A stretch of DNA of 64,000 nt, taken from Dyella psychrodurans. GTDB taxonomy: Bacteria; Pseudomonadota; Gammaproteobacteria; Xanthomonadales; Rhodanobacteraceae. The translations under genes and the position numbers were made by a program. The notes beneath the pieces were generated by a model that saw nothing but the letters and a program-made list of their open reading frames with translations, did no database searches and was not told the origin of the DNA. The stretch is taken from NCBI RefSeq assembly GCF_003363265.1, contig NZ_QRBF01000004.1:186001-250000 (forward strand), read 5' to 3'. Shown piece by piece: positions 1 through 9,077 of this stretch (its first letter is position 1; each line of letters starts with the position of its first letter).

Positions 1-1
1 T

Positions 2-244
2 CGCTGGGCCTTGAAGGAACGGCGCATGGATCTGTTGCGCTACCTGTTCGCCGGCAAGATGACCCTGCATGACGTGATGAGCATGGAACCGTATTTCACG
101 ACCGGCGCCATCGCGCCCCCGCGCTGGTTGCCGCCCTGGATGCAGCATGTGCACGGACTGGCCGGCAAGCTGGCGTTCTCTTTGTTTATCAACCGCATCC
201 GCATGTCCAAGGTGGAGGCGGAATCGCTCTCGGCCGGGGTGTAA
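2..244 (+). CDS. C-terminal fragment of an unidentified protein
   Basis: The frame is open from the window edge to a TAA at 242-244, giving 80 residues of a protein whose start lies outside the window. The visible part is rich in Trp, Pro and Met, with a stretch reading APPRWLPPWMQHVHG, and ends in a basic segment with Arg-Ile-Arg-Met-Ser-Lys. No motif allows a family assignment. A 130-base gap with no obvious promoter separates it from maeB. It is taken as coding because the frame is open, codon use looks like the neighbours, and it ends just before the next gene. Confidence 0.55.
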   Translation, partial: RWALKERRMDLLRYLFAGKMTLHDVMSMEPYFTTGAIAPPRWLPPWMQHVHGLAGKLAFSLFINRIRMSKVEAESLSAGV

Positions 245-374
245 CTGCGAGCTTTACGGTGACTCCGTCACGGCGGTGCCGGGGCATATGGGGCAAAGTG
301 ACGAGTGCTACCATGCGCCGATGCCGCCAGGGCGGCCAAAGCATCCTCACTTCCCTTCTGTTTCGGCATATCCG

Positions 375-2666
375 ATGGCTCATTCCGACGACTTCCGCAA
401 AGCCGCACTCGAGTACCACCGCAAACCGCGCCCCGGCAAAATCAAGGTTTCGCCAACCACCCCGCTGATTACCCAGCGCGACCTGTCGCTGGCGTACTCG
501 CCGGGCGTGGCCTACGCCTGCGAGGCGATCGTCGAAGATCCCCAGGCCGCCAGCGAGATGACCGCGCGTGCGAACCTGGTGGCTGTCATCACCAACGGCA
601 CCGCCGTGCTGGGCCTGGGCGACATCGGTCCGCTGGCCGGCAAGCCGGTGATGGAAGGCAAGGGCGTGTTGTTCCAGAAGTTCGCTGGCATCGACGTGTT
701 CGATATCGAACTGGCCGAGCGCGACCCCGACAAACTGGTGGACATCATCGCCTCGATGGAGCCCACCTTCGGCGGCATCAACCTGGAAGACATCAAGGCG
801 CCGGAGTGCTTCATCGTCGAGCGCAAGCTGCGCGAGCGGATGAAGATTCCGGTGTTCCACGACGATCAGCACGGCACCGCGATCATCGTCGGCGCCGCAG
901 TGATCAATGCGCTCGAAGTGGTCGGCAAGAAGATCGAAAACGTGAAAGTGGCCACCACCGGCGCGGGTGCCGCGGGCATTGCCTGCCTGGACATGCTGGT
1001 GGCGCTGGGCGTGAAGCCGGAGAACATTCTCGCCTTCGACCGCGAGGGTGTGCTCTATGCCGGTCGCGGCCACATGGACCCGGACAAGCTGCGCTACGCG
1101 CGCGATACCAAGGCGCGCACGCTGGCGGAGATCGTCGACGGTGCGGACATTTTCCTGGGGCTTTCCGCCGGCGGTATCCTGAAGCCGGAGATGGTCGCGA
1201 CGATGGCGGACAAGCCCATCATCCTCGCGCTGGCCAACCCCTCGCCGGAAATCCTGCCGGAAGACGCCAAGAAGGTGCGCCCGGATTGCATCATCGCCAC
1301 CGGCCGTTCCGACTATCCGAACCAGGTCAACAACGCGCTGTGCTTCCCGTACATCTTCCGCGGCGCGCTGGACGTGGGCGCCACGGTCATCAACGAAGCG
1401 ATGAAGCTCGCCTGCGTGCACGCGATCGCCGAGCTGGCGCAGATGGAAGCGGGCGACCTTGCCGGTGCCTATGGCGGTGAATCGCCGACTTTTGGTGCGG
1501 ATTATTTGATTCCGCGTCCGTTCGATGTGCGTCTGCTGGTGATGCTGGCGCCCGCGGTGGCCAAGGCGGCGATGGAATCGGGTGTTGCGACGCGCCCGAT
1601 CACCGACATGGACGCGTACATCGAAAAGCTCGCGCAGTTCATCTACCGCACCGGCCTGATCATGAAGCCGGTGTACGAGCGCGCACGCGCCGATCGCAAG
1701 CGTGTCGTTTACGCCGAAGGCGAAGAGGAAACCGTACTTCGTGCGGTGCAAACGGTCATCGACGAGAAGCTGGCCTATCCGATTCTGATCGGACGCCCCG
1801 ACGTGATCGAGACGCGCATCCAGCGCCTTGGTTTGCGCATGCGCGCGGGCGTGGATTTCGAACTCACCAACATCAATGAAGACCCGCGCTTCAACGAATA
1901 TTGGCAGCACTACCATGCGCTGACCCAGCGCCGTGGCGTATCGCCCGCGGCGGCGAAGAACCTGCTGCGTTCGCGGCCCACGCTCATCGCCGCGATCATG
2001 GTCGAGCGCGGTGAGGCGGATGCGATGATCTGCGGCCTGGTCGGTCGCTATCACAAGAAGCTCGGTTACATCCGCAGCGTGTTCGGCCTGGATCCCGGTG
2101 TGCAGTGCACATCGGCCATGAGCGGGGTGATCAACGAGAAAGGCACCTGGTTCTTCCTCGACACCCACGTGCAGTGCGACCCCACCGCGGAGCAGATCGC
2201 CGACGCGACGCTGCAGGCCACTTATCGCCTCAAGTTGTTCGGCGTCGAACCGAAGGTCGCGCTACTTTCCCATTCCAACTACGGCAGCCACGAGAACGCC
2301 AGCGCAGCCAAGATGCGCGAGGTGTTCAAGATTCTCAAAGCCCGCGCTCCGAAGCTTGAAGTGGACGGCGAAATGCAGGCCGACACCGCGTGGGACGAAT
2401 CACTGCGCGAGCGCATCTTCCCCAACACCACGCTGAGCGGTCGCGCCAACCTGTTCGTGATGCCCAATCTCGATGCGGCCAACATCACCTACAACATGGT
2501 GCGCGTGATGACCGATGGCGTGGCCATCGGACCGATCCTGATGGGCGTGGACAAGCCGGCGCACATCCTTACCCCTTCGTCCACCGTGCGTCGCACGATC
2601 AACATGACCGCGATTGCGGCGGTGGATGCGCAGATTCGCGCGGCGCAGGGCGAGCGGGCCAGCTGA
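375..2666 (+). CDS. maeB: NADP-dependent malic enzyme with phosphotransacetylase-like domain
   Basis: Oxidative decarboxylation of malate to pyruvate with NADP, feeding pyruvate and NADPH supply in the cytosol. The 763-residue protein has the two-part MaeB architecture: malic enzyme N-terminal and NAD-binding domains (about 1-420, with [12 protein letters not shown] near the N-terminus and the metal/substrate loop FHDDQHGTA near residue 160), then a phosphate acetyl/butyryltransferase-like domain (about 430-755). In this family the second domain usually acts as an acetyl-CoA-responsive regulator rather than an enzyme. The ATG at 375 (MAHSDDF) was chosen because homology-like sequence begins there; the frame is open further upstream but that part looks non-coding. 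The next gene downstream is aceE, which uses the pyruvate product. Confidence 0.95.
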   Translation: MAHSDDFRKAALEYHRKPRPGKIKVSPTTPLITQRDLSLAYSPGVAYACEAIVEDPQAASEMTARANLVAVITNGTAVLGLGDIGPLAGKPVMEGKGVLFQKFAGIDVFDIELAERDPDKLVDIIASMEPTFGGINLEDIKAPECFIVERKLRERMKIPVFHDDQHGTAIIVGAAVINALEVVGKKIENVKVATTGAGAAGIACLDMLVALGVKPENILAFDREGVLYAGRGHMDPDKLRYARDTKARTLAEIVDGADIFLGLSAGGILKPEMVATMADKPIILALANPSPEILPEDAKKVRPDCIIATGRSDYPNQVNNALCFPYIFRGALDVGATVINEAMKLACVHAIAELAQMEAGDLAGAYGGESPTFGADYLIPRPFDVRLLVMLAPAVAKAAMESGVATRPITDMDAYIEKLAQFIYRTGLIMKPVYERARADRKRVVYAEGEEETVLRAVQTVIDEKLAYPILIGRPDVIETRIQRLGLRMRAGVDFELTNINEDPRFNEYWQHYHALTQRRGVSPAAAKNLLRSRPTLIAAIMVERGEADAMICGLVGRYHKKLGYIRSVFGLDPGVQCTSAMSGVINEKGTWFFLDTHVQCDPTAEQIADATLQATYRLKLFGVEPKVALLSHSNYGSHENASAAKMREVFKILKARAPKLEVDGEMQADTAWDESLRERIFPNTTLSGRANLFVMPNLDAANITYNMVRVMTDGVAIGPILMGVDKPAHILTPSSTVRRTINMTAIAAVDAQIRAAQGERAS

Positions 2667-2679
2667 TCTGTGGTGCGCT

Positions 2680-2711
2680 GCGGCAGGTTGATCTCCACAT
2701 CAACCTGCCGC
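2680..2711. terminator. Perfect 13-bp hairpin after maeB
   Basis: Arms GCGGCAGGTTGAT (2680-2692) and its exact complement (2699-2711) enclose a 6-base loop, 14 bases after the maeB stop codon. There is no T-tract, so it may act as a factor-dependent terminator or an mRNA 3-prime stabiliser. Confidence 0.55.
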
Positions 2712-2733
2712 GTCCGAATGGGCTTCGCCCGTG

Positions 2734-2745
2734 CGCATACGTATG
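2734..2745. promoter_or_regulatory. Candidate operator CGCATACGTATG upstream of aceE
   Basis: The palindromic core CATACGTATG lies just upstream of the predicted aceE -35 box (2759). The same 12 bases occur upstream of aceF at 22614. I noticed no other copy in the window. The position, about 50-60 bases before the predicted start point, would suit an activator. The binding protein is unknown. Confidence 0.45.
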
Positions 2746-2758
2746 TATTTCAATTCAT

Positions 2759-2787
2759 TTGGCGTGATCGTCGCAGGCGGCTAGAAT
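2759..2787 (+). promoter_or_regulatory. Predicted sigma-70 promoter of aceE
   Basis: TTGGCG (2759-2764), a 17-base spacer and TAGAAT (2782-2787) form a good sigma-70 promoter. Transcription would start near 2794 and leave a leader of about 140 bases before the aceE ATG. Confidence 0.55.
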
Positions 2788-2934
2788 CGGAAGGCTTAGC
2801 TCGTTCTGCGGCGAATACGCCTCGCGGTTCCGTTCCGTGCCGGCCTCAGCCGCCCAAGCGATGCAATGGTTTCGTCGCCTCCCCAGCGACGCGCATCCAC
2901 CGCAAGGCGGCGCCCCGTGCCGCGGAGACGTTCC

Positions 2935-5628
2935 ATGGATCAGATCGACGACATCCTCCACCAGGACCTCGACCCCACCGAAACCCAGGAATGGGTTGAA
3001 TCGCTCAGTGCCGTCATCAATCGCGAAGGCACCGAGCGAGCGCACTTCCTGCTGGAAAAGCTGGTCGATTCCACGCGTCGTTCGGGTGGCTATCTGCCGT
3101 TCGATCCGACCACCGAGTACGTCAATACCATTCCGCCGCACCTGGAAGCCAAGATGCCGGGCGATGGCGCGATGGAGTGGCGCATCCGCACGCTGATCCG
3201 CTGGAACGCGATGGCGATGGTGGTCCGCGCCAACCGCAAGCCAGGCGAGCTTGGCGGCCATATCGCCAGTTTCGCATCGTCGGCGACGCTCTACGACGTC
3301 GGCTTCAATCATTTCTGGCGCGCGCCGAGCGCCGATCATCCCGGCGACCTGGTGTTCCATCAGGGCCACTCCAGCCCGGGCATCTACGCACGTTCGTTCC
3401 TCGAAGGCCGCATCGGCGAAGACCAGCTCGACCTTTTCCGCATGGAAGTCGCCGGCCACGGCCGTGGCCTGTCCTCGTATCCGCACCCCTGGCTGATGCC
3501 CGACTACTGGCAGGTGCCGACGGTGTCGATGGGTCTGGGTCCGATCCAGGCGATCTACCAGGCGCAGTTCTGGAAGTATCTCGAGCACCGCGGCCTGATT
3601 CCGAAGTCCGATCGCAAGATCTGGTGCTTCATGGGCGACGGTGAAACGGACGAGCCCGAATCGCTGGGCGCGATCGCGCTGGCCGGCCGCGAAGGTCTGG
3701 ACAACCTCATCTTCGTCATCAACTGCAACCTGCAGCGCCTCGATGGTCCGGTGCGCGGCAACGGCAAGATCATCCAGGAACTGGAAGGTGTCTTCCGCGG
3801 CGCCGGCTGGAATGCGCTGAAGGTGGTCTGGGGCAGCTACTGGGATCCGCTTCTTGCGCGCGACCAGAATGGCGTGCTGCGCAAGCTGATGATGGAAACC
3901 ATCGACGGCGAATACCAGGCCTGCAAGGCTTTCGGCGGCGCGTACACGCGCGAACATTTCTTCGGCAAGTATCCGGAGACGCGCGAGATGGTCGCCAATC
4001 TGAGCGACGACGACATCTGGCGCTTGAACCGTGGCGGTCACGATCCGCACAAGGTGTATGCGGCTTACAACGCTGCGGTGAACACCAAGGGCATGCCCAC
4101 CGTGATCCTCGCCAAGACGGTGAAGGGTTACGGCATGGGCGCCGCTGGCGAATCGCAGAACCCGACGCACCAGCAGAAGAAGCTGGACGACGAAGCCGTG
4201 CGTCACTTCCGCGACCGCTTCAACATCCCGGTTTCGGACGACAAGCTCAAGGACGTGCCGTACTACCACCCCGGCAAGGATTCGCCGGAAGTGCAGTACA
4301 TGCTGGAGCGCCGCAAAGAGCTGGGCGGCTTCCTGCCGCAGCGTCGCCGCCACACCGACGTGAAGCTCAAGGCACCGGAACTGCCTGCGTTCGAGCAGAT
4401 CACCAAGGGCACGGGCGATCGCGAAATCTCCACCACCATGGCGCTGGTGCGCGGCATGAACCTGCTGCTGCGCGACAAGGCCATCGGGCCGCGCGTGGTG
4501 CCCATCGTCGCCGACGAAGCGCGCACCTTCGGCATGGAAGGCATGTTCCGCCAGATCGGCATCTATGCGCCGTTCGGTCAGAAGTACCGTCCGCAGGACG
4601 CCGATCAACTGCTGTACTACCGCGAAGACCAGAAGGGTCAGGTGCTGCAGGAAGGCATTTCCGAAGCCGGCGGCATGGCCGCCTGGATGGCGGCCGCGAC
4701 GAGCTACAGCATCAGCAACCAGCCGATGCTGCCGTTCTTCATCTACTACTCGATGTTCGGCTTCCAGCGCATCGGCGATCTGGCCTGGGCTGCGGGCGAC
4801 ATGCGTTCGCGCGGCTTCCTGATCGGCGGTACCGCGGGCCGCACCACGCTCAACGGTGAAGGCCTGCAGCACGAAGACGGTCATTCGCATCTGCTCGCCG
4901 GTGCCATCCCGAACGTGCGCGCGTACGATCCGACCTTCTCGTACGAAGTGGCCGTCATCCTGCAGGACGGCACGCGCCGCATGCTGGAAGACCAGGAGGA
5001 TGTGTACTACTACCTCACGGTCATGAACGAGAACTACAGCCATCCCGATCTGCCGCAAGGCGTCGAGGAAGGCATCGTCAAGGGCATGTACCTGTTCAAG
5101 GATGGCGGCAAGCCGAAGAAGGGCGAGACGCGCGTGCAGCTGCTCGGTTCGGGCACCATCCTGCGCGAAGTGATTGCCGCGGCGGAATTGCTGGAGAAGG
5201 ATTTCGGTGTCACGGCCGACATCTGGTCCGTGCCCAGCTTCAGCGAACTGCGCCGCGACGGTTTCGACGCGGAGCGCTGGAATCGCCTGCATCCGGAAGC
5301 CGAACAGCGCGTGCCGTTCGTCACCGGTCTGTTGCAGGGTCGTCAGGGTCCTGCGATTGCCGCCACCGACTATGTGCGCGAATTCGCCGACCAGATCCGC
5401 GCCTTCATGCCCGACGGCACGCGCTACACCGTGCTGGGCACCGATGGCTTCGGTCGTTCCGACACGCGCGAGCACCTGCGCAGCTTCTTCGAAGTGGATC
5501 GCTACTGGATCGCGCACGCCGCGCTCGCCGCGTTGGCGAAGGACGGCAAGGTCAATGCCAAGGACGTGGCGCGCGCCATTCGCGAGTACAAGCTCGATCC
5601 GGACAAGCCGAATCCGCAGACGGTGTGA
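2935..5628 (+). CDS. aceE: Pyruvate dehydrogenase E1 component, homodimeric type
   Basis: Thiamine-diphosphate-dependent decarboxylation of pyruvate and acetyl transfer to the lipoyl group of E2, in the cytosolic pyruvate dehydrogenase complex. The 897-residue length is normal for the homodimeric E1. The thiamine-diphosphate signature starts with GDGETDEPES near residue 233 and continues through an NCNLQ segment; the start MDQIDDILHQDLDPTETQEW is typical of the family and has GGAG upstream. An upstream in-frame extension to 2866 is open but has no homology-like content. The E2 and E3 subunits are not adjacent; they are encoded at 22744-25923. A strong hairpin terminator follows, so aceE is probably monocistronic. 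Confidence 0.97.
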   Translation: MDQIDDILHQDLDPTETQEWVESLSAVINREGTERAHFLLEKLVDSTRRSGGYLPFDPTTEYVNTIPPHLEAKMPGDGAMEWRIRTLIRWNAMAMVVRANRKPGELGGHIASFASSATLYDVGFNHFWRAPSADHPGDLVFHQGHSSPGIYARSFLEGRIGEDQLDLFRMEVAGHGRGLSSYPHPWLMPDYWQVPTVSMGLGPIQAIYQAQFWKYLEHRGLIPKSDRKIWCFMGDGETDEPESLGAIALAGREGLDNLIFVINCNLQRLDGPVRGNGKIIQELEGVFRGAGWNALKVVWGSYWDPLLARDQNGVLRKLMMETIDGEYQACKAFGGAYTREHFFGKYPETREMVANLSDDDIWRLNRGGHDPHKVYAAYNAAVNTKGMPTVILAKTVKGYGMGAAGESQNPTHQQKKLDDEAVRHFRDRFNIPVSDDKLKDVPYYHPGKDSPEVQYMLERRKELGGFLPQRRRHTDVKLKAPELPAFEQITKGTGDREISTTMALVRGMNLLLRDKAIGPRVVPIVADEARTFGMEGMFRQIGIYAPFGQKYRPQDADQLLYYREDQKGQVLQEGISEAGGMAAWMAAATSYSISNQPMLPFFIYYSMFGFQRIGDLAWAAGDMRSRGFLIGGTAGRTTLNGEGLQHEDGHSHLLAGAIPNVRAYDPTFSYEVAVILQDGTRRMLEDQEDVYYYLTVMNENYSHPDLPQGVEEGIVKGMYLFKDGGKPKKGETRVQLLGSGTILREVIAAAELLEKDFGVTADIWSVPSFSELRRDGFDAERWNRLHPEAEQRVPFVTGLLQGRQGPAIAATDYVREFADQIRAFMPDGTRYTVLGTDGFGRSDTREHLRSFFEVDRYWIAHAALAALAKDGKVNAKDVARAIREYKLDPDKPNPQTV

Positions 5629-5635
5629 TGGTCAT

Positions 5636-5669
5636 AAAAAAGAAACCCGCCGAAAGGCGGGTTTCTTTT
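5636..5669. terminator. Bidirectional rho-independent terminator
   Basis: A 12-bp stem AAGAAACCCGCC with a GAAA tetraloop, A-rich before and T-rich after. It sits between convergent genes (aceE on plus, the DUF883-like gene on minus) and can serve both. Confidence 0.85.
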
Positions 5670-5692
5670 CAATGGTGTGTTGAACGCTTCGA

Positions 5693-6010
5693 TCAGTCTT
5701 CGTCGTCACTGTGAAACGCGCGACGCAGCAGCAGGAACGCGCCAATGGTGCCGGCAACGATGGCCACCGTGGCCACCGGATGACGATTCACGTGCCGGCG
5801 CAGGCGGCGATATTGATAGTTCGCCTCGTCCGCGAAATCTTCGGCGGCCTGGGCGATGCGACGAGTGGCGTCGCCGCGGTTGAGCCGGCCCACGGCGCGA
5901 CGTCCCCGGCTCACCCAGCCTTCGGCGGTGTCCGTGACGCCATCGGTGTATTGCCTGACGCGGCTACTAAGATCGTCGAGGCGACGTTCGATATCGGCTT
6001 GCCTGCTCAT
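5693..6010 (-). CDS. ElaB/YqjD-like (DUF883-type) membrane-anchored protein
   Basis: A 105-residue protein with an amphipathic helical, charged N-terminal region (RQADIERRLDDLSSRVRQ) and one C-terminal hydrophobic segment (about residues 78-96, HPVATVAIVAGTIGAFLLL) followed by RRAF and an acidic tail. This is the layout of the ElaB/YqjD/YgaM family, tail-anchored inner-membrane proteins linked to ribosomes and stationary-phase stress in Escherichia coli. The ATG at 6010 is preferred to a GTG 12 bases upstream because GGAG is well spaced before it. It is separated from the upstream GST gene by 78 bases. The family call is from architecture, so moderate. Confidence 0.7.
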   Translation of the reverse strand: MSRQADIERRLDDLSSRVRQYTDGVTDTAEGWVSRGRRAVGRLNRGDATRRIAQAAEDFADEANYQYRRLRRHVNRHPVATVAIVAGTIGAFLLLRRAFHSDDED

Positions 6011-6088
6011 GGGATGCTCCACCGCTGTCCAGATGTATCACGTTGCCAGCGCTCACGTGAGTGTGGCGTTAACCGTAGTCGCTTTCGT

Positions 6089-6763
6089 TCAGCCACTCAA
6101 CAAGCTGTACTCGCCCCCGCGTTCGATCGCGCGCTGGTAGGCAGGGCGCGCGTGGACCTTTTGCAAAAAAGCCTGCAGATGGGGGTAGCGACTGTCCAGT
6201 CCGCCACGGGCCGCTGCGGCTTCCAGTGGGAAGCTCATCGCGATGTCCGCGACGCTGAAGGCATCGCCGCCGAACCATTCCGCCTTGGTCAATTCGCCTT
6301 CCATGTAGGCCAGGTGCAACGCAATCTGCGGGTCGACGAAACTTTGTTGCACCTTGCCCGCGATGCCCTTGGCCACCGGGCGTACGAAGAAGGGCACGGG
6401 TGCGGTTTCAACGCGGCGGAACACCAGCTTCAGCAGCAAGAGCGGCATCGCCGATCCCTCCGCATAGTGGAGCCAGTAATTGATGCGCAATCGTTCCGGC
6501 GTGCCGGGCGATGCGATCCATCGGCCAGCACCGTAACGATCGCCGAGGTATTCGATGATCGCACCGGATTCGGCCAGGGTCAGATCGCCATCCGTGATGA
6601 CCGGCGACTTGCCCAGCGGGTGCACGGCACGCAATTCTGGCGGCGCCAGCATGGTTTTCGGATCACGCTGGTAGCGCTTGATCTCGTAGGGAAGACCCAG
6701 CTCCTCGAGCAGCCAGAGCACTCGTTGTGAGCGCGAGTTGTTGAGATGATGGACGGTGATCAT
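6089..6763 (-). CDS. Glutathione S-transferase family protein
   Basis: A 224-residue cytosolic GST. The N-terminal thioredoxin-like domain (about 1-80) carries NNSRSQRVLWLLEEL, the cis-Pro stretch LGKSPVI and the glutathione gamma-Glu-binding ESGAII. The C-terminal helical domain has the conserved FSVADIAMSFPLEAA region. The substrate is unknown; the sequence resembles the YfcG/GstB-like groups more than the zeta class seen in maiA at 41954. Its ATG overlaps the stop of the upstream membrane-protein gene by four bases (ATGA), which indicates translational coupling. GGGAA precedes the start. Confidence 0.9.
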   Translation of the reverse strand: MITVHHLNNSRSQRVLWLLEELGLPYEIKRYQRDPKTMLAPPELRAVHPLGKSPVITDGDLTLAESGAIIEYLGDRYGAGRWIASPGTPERLRINYWLHYAEGSAMPLLLLKLVFRRVETAPVPFFVRPVAKGIAGKVQQSFVDPQIALHLAYMEGELTKAEWFGGDAFSVADIAMSFPLEAAAARGGLDSRYPHLQAFLQKVHARPAYQRAIERGGEYSLLSG

Positions 6764-7371
6764 GGCGAATTCCCAGTGATCGTCGTGGATGCGAGAACAG
6801 GTGCAAACTCCTGGCGAATCGGCGCGCTGACCAGCTTCTTGATGATCCATCCAAGCAGTATGGAGATGCCGACTGACATCAGCATGGTGAATATCCGTAT
6901 CACGTTCATGAAGCCGCGCATGACCTGCATCATTTGCTCGACGTCGGGCTTCGGATTCGGTGGCATGGGGAAGTGATCGAACACGGCGCTCATATACCAC
7001 CACTGAAAAAACAATCCGCCGATTTGATAGAGGATGCCGAACGCCATCAGGCCGATGAACAGCTTGCGCGCCCATTCTTTGCGCAACAGCAAGCCGATGG
7101 AGGCCGTCAGCACCGATAGCGACAACAGCAGGAAGATACGGAACATCCAGAAGAGGTGATCGAACATCCAGCCCATCTGCACCGGCATGCCGGGCGGAAG
7201 GTTCTGCGACATAGGGACGTGTTGCTGCTGCATCAGCGGCACGAAGATCAATTGCAGCATCAGGTTCTGCATCAGGCTGATCAGCGAGGCAAAGCCGGTG
7301 AATCCGATGAAGATCCATGCGAGCACGGTGACGAACGTGGAGCGCGCAGGCATTGCGGGTTGACTGTTCAT
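6760..7371 (-). CDS. Four-helix integral membrane protein of unknown function
   Basis: A 203-residue inner-membrane protein with about four hydrophobic segments (near 13-45, 72-92, 103-120 and 160-182). A Met/Pro-rich loop follows the first segment and another MPPNPKPD loop lies before the last. No catalytic motif is visible and I do not recognise a named family. It overlaps the downstream GST gene by four bases, so the two are probably cotranscribed. The MFS exporter gene lies upstream on the same strand, 63 bases away, and could be in the same operon. Confidence 0.75.
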   Translation of the reverse strand: MNSQPAMPARSTFVTVLAWIFIGFTGFASLISLMQNLMLQLIFVPLMQQQHVPMSQNLPPGMPVQMGWMFDHLFWMFRIFLLLSLSVLTASIGLLLRKEWARKLFIGLMAFGILYQIGGLFFQWWYMSAVFDHFPMPPNPKPDVEQMMQVMRGFMNVIRIFTMLMSVGISILLGWIIKKLVSAPIRQEFAPVLASTTITGNSP

Positions 7372-7434
7372 AGATGCCCCTGCATGAAAGTGTCGATCCG
7401 GTGATGGGTGTTCGACCTGCAGCCCGTGCGCGCG

Positions 7435-8706
7435 CTAAACCGTTTGCGCAGAGGGTTCCTTCTCTTCCACGACTTGTTCCAGATGCAATCGCTGACGCAG
7501 GCGCAACGTTGGAAACATCAGCATCCACAGGCCAGCCACCGCCAGTGTACCGATGCCGCCGACCACGGCCGAGCCGACGGCGCCAAGCCATGCGGCGACC
7601 ATGCCCGACTCGAATTCGCCAAGTTGATTCGAGGTGTTGATGAAAATGGAGTTGACCGCGCTGACGCGGCCGCGCATGGCGTCGGGTGTATCCAGTTGCA
7701 CCAGCGAGCCACGGATCACCATGCTCACCATGTCGAACGCACCGAGCGTAAACAGCGCTGCCAACGACAGCCACAACACTTTCGAGAGTGCGAACACCAG
7801 CGTCGCTGCACCGAAGCCGGCGACCGATGCGAACATGATCATCCCGACACGACGTTCCATACTGTTGTGCGCAAGCCAGAACGACATCAGCAAGGCGCCC
7901 ACGGCGGGAGCTGCGCGCAGCAAGCCAAGACCCCATGGCCCGGTGTGCAGGATGTCCTTGGCAAAAATCGGCAGCAGCGCCGTTGCACCTCCTAGCAATA
8001 CCGCGAAAAGATCCAGCGAAATGACGCCGAGTATGTCCTTGCGTTCGCGGATGAAATGCACACCTGCAAACAGCGTTTTAAGTGTGGCCGGTTCGCGCTT
8101 GGGCGGCGCCTGTTCGTAGCGCAGCTGCGACACCATTGTGGCGGCGATCAGATACAACACGGCGGAGACCGCATACACGACGCCGGGGCCTGCCACATAC
8201 AGCAGGCCGCCCAATGCGGGGCCCATGATCATCGCCGCCTGCATCGCCGAACCATTCACCGCCATCGCCCGTGGCAGCAGGGAAGGGGGAACCAGCGCGG
8301 GCACCATCGATTGCATCGACGGCGATTCGAAGGCCTTGGCGACGCTAATGGTAAAAATCAACGCCAGAATGCCGAGCTCATTGATGGCATGCAGCAGCGT
8401 GAGCGTGGCAAGCGACACGATCGCGATCCATTCCACGATCTGTCCGATCAACACGACGCGACGCCGGTCGAACTGGTCTGCAATGTGGCCCGCCGGCAAA
8501 GCCAACAGCACCGACGGGAAGAATTGCACCAGGCCAATCAGGCCCAGATCGAAAGCCCGCCCCGTCATGGCGTAGATCTGCCAACCCACGGCCACCGACA
8601 GCATCTGGAAGCCGAAGCTGGAGGCAGTGCGAGCGCACCAGAACGCAAGGTATGCGCGGTGCTGGAACAGCGAATCCTTTGAGCCCTGCGTGGAGGTATT
8701 CGACAT
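7435..8706 (-). CDS. MFS transporter (EntS-like exporter)
   Basis: A 423-residue major facilitator with about 12 membrane segments. It belongs by pattern to the EntS/DUF894-type group: an early FWCARTASSFGFQM helix, and GHIADQFDRRRV, the cytoplasmic loop 2-3 signature of MFS proteins. Substrates of this group include siderophores and drugs; none can be assigned here. The start at 8706 (MSNTSTQGS) was chosen over an open extension to 8781, which looks non-coding. The region upstream of the start contains a palindromic element (8808-9076) shared with the divergent LytTR gene. Confidence 0.85.
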   Translation of the reverse strand: MSNTSTQGSKDSLFQHRAYLAFWCARTASSFGFQMLSVAVGWQIYAMTGRAFDLGLIGLVQFFPSVLLALPAGHIADQFDRRRVVLIGQIVEWIAIVSLATLTLLHAINELGILALIFTISVAKAFESPSMQSMVPALVPPSLLPRAMAVNGSAMQAAMIMGPALGGLLYVAGPGVVYAVSAVLYLIAATMVSQLRYEQAPPKREPATLKTLFAGVHFIRERKDILGVISLDLFAVLLGGATALLPIFAKDILHTGPWGLGLLRAAPAVGALLMSFWLAHNSMERRVGMIMFASVAGFGAATLVFALSKVLWLSLAALFTLGAFDMVSMVIRGSLVQLDTPDAMRGRVSAVNSIFINTSNQLGEFESGMVAAWLGAVGSAVVGGIGTLAVAGLWMLMFPTLRLRQRLHLEQVVEEKEPSAQTV

Positions 8707-8807
8707 CACCAGTCCTTGTCGCGATCCGCCATTATCGGGGTCCCCCGCCGTCGCGCAAAGTCGCAGCGGCACACGTTCCACGAAGCGCGGCTATGTAGAA
8801 TCCCCTT

Positions 8808-9076
8808 GGAGCCTGTTCATGATCTTTGCGTAGCCCGCGTTGTGTCTGTATGGCCGTCAGGTGGTGGCGTGCGGCGCCGCGCCTGACTGGCCGTCAGGTC
8901 AAGCCGCGCGCTGCCGCATGGCGGCCATACAGACACAACCCTTCGGGCCGGGTCTGTTTGCCCGCATGGCCGCGTCATCACTCGCTCATGTATCGACATA
9001 CACTTCGCTCGTTCTTCCTTGCCCTGCGTGCAAACAGATCCCGGCGCGGGCCACGCAAAGATCATGAACAGGCTCC
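8808..9076. repeat. Palindromic MITE-like element, copy A
   Basis: A 269-base element with terminal inverted repeats. 24 bases are perfect (8808-8831 against 9053-9076); after one mismatch the pairing continues through the shared AGCCCGCG/CGCGGGCC block. Inside are a second perfect 18-bp inverted repeat (8839-8856 against 8922-8939) and a direct repeat TGGCCGTCAGGT (8851, 8888). The right half from about 8970 is clearly homologous to copy B at 20531-20682; the roughly 100 bases at 8840-8950 look like an insertion relative to B. There is no transposase gene. It fills the divergent gap between the MFS gene and the LytTR gene. Confidence 0.8.
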
Positions 9077-9077
9077 T

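Noticed and set aside
189-2168. A 659-codon minus-strand frame opposite maeB
   Set aside because: Shadow of the malic enzyme frame; low-complexity His/Arg/Asp composition.
2755-5517. A 920-codon open frame on the minus strand opposite aceE
   Set aside because: It mirrors the aceE frame; codon bias of a GC-rich genome keeps the opposite strand open. The protein is His/Ala/Val rich with no family pattern.
7642-8682. Open frames on the plus strand opposite the MFS gene
   Set aside because: Shadows; the minus-strand protein has a clear family and membrane pattern.
8826-9077. N-terminal extension of the LytTR protein through the palindromic element
   Set aside because: The sequence is that of the repeat, rich in Arg and Cys, and not like a protein domain; the frame being open is probably chance.
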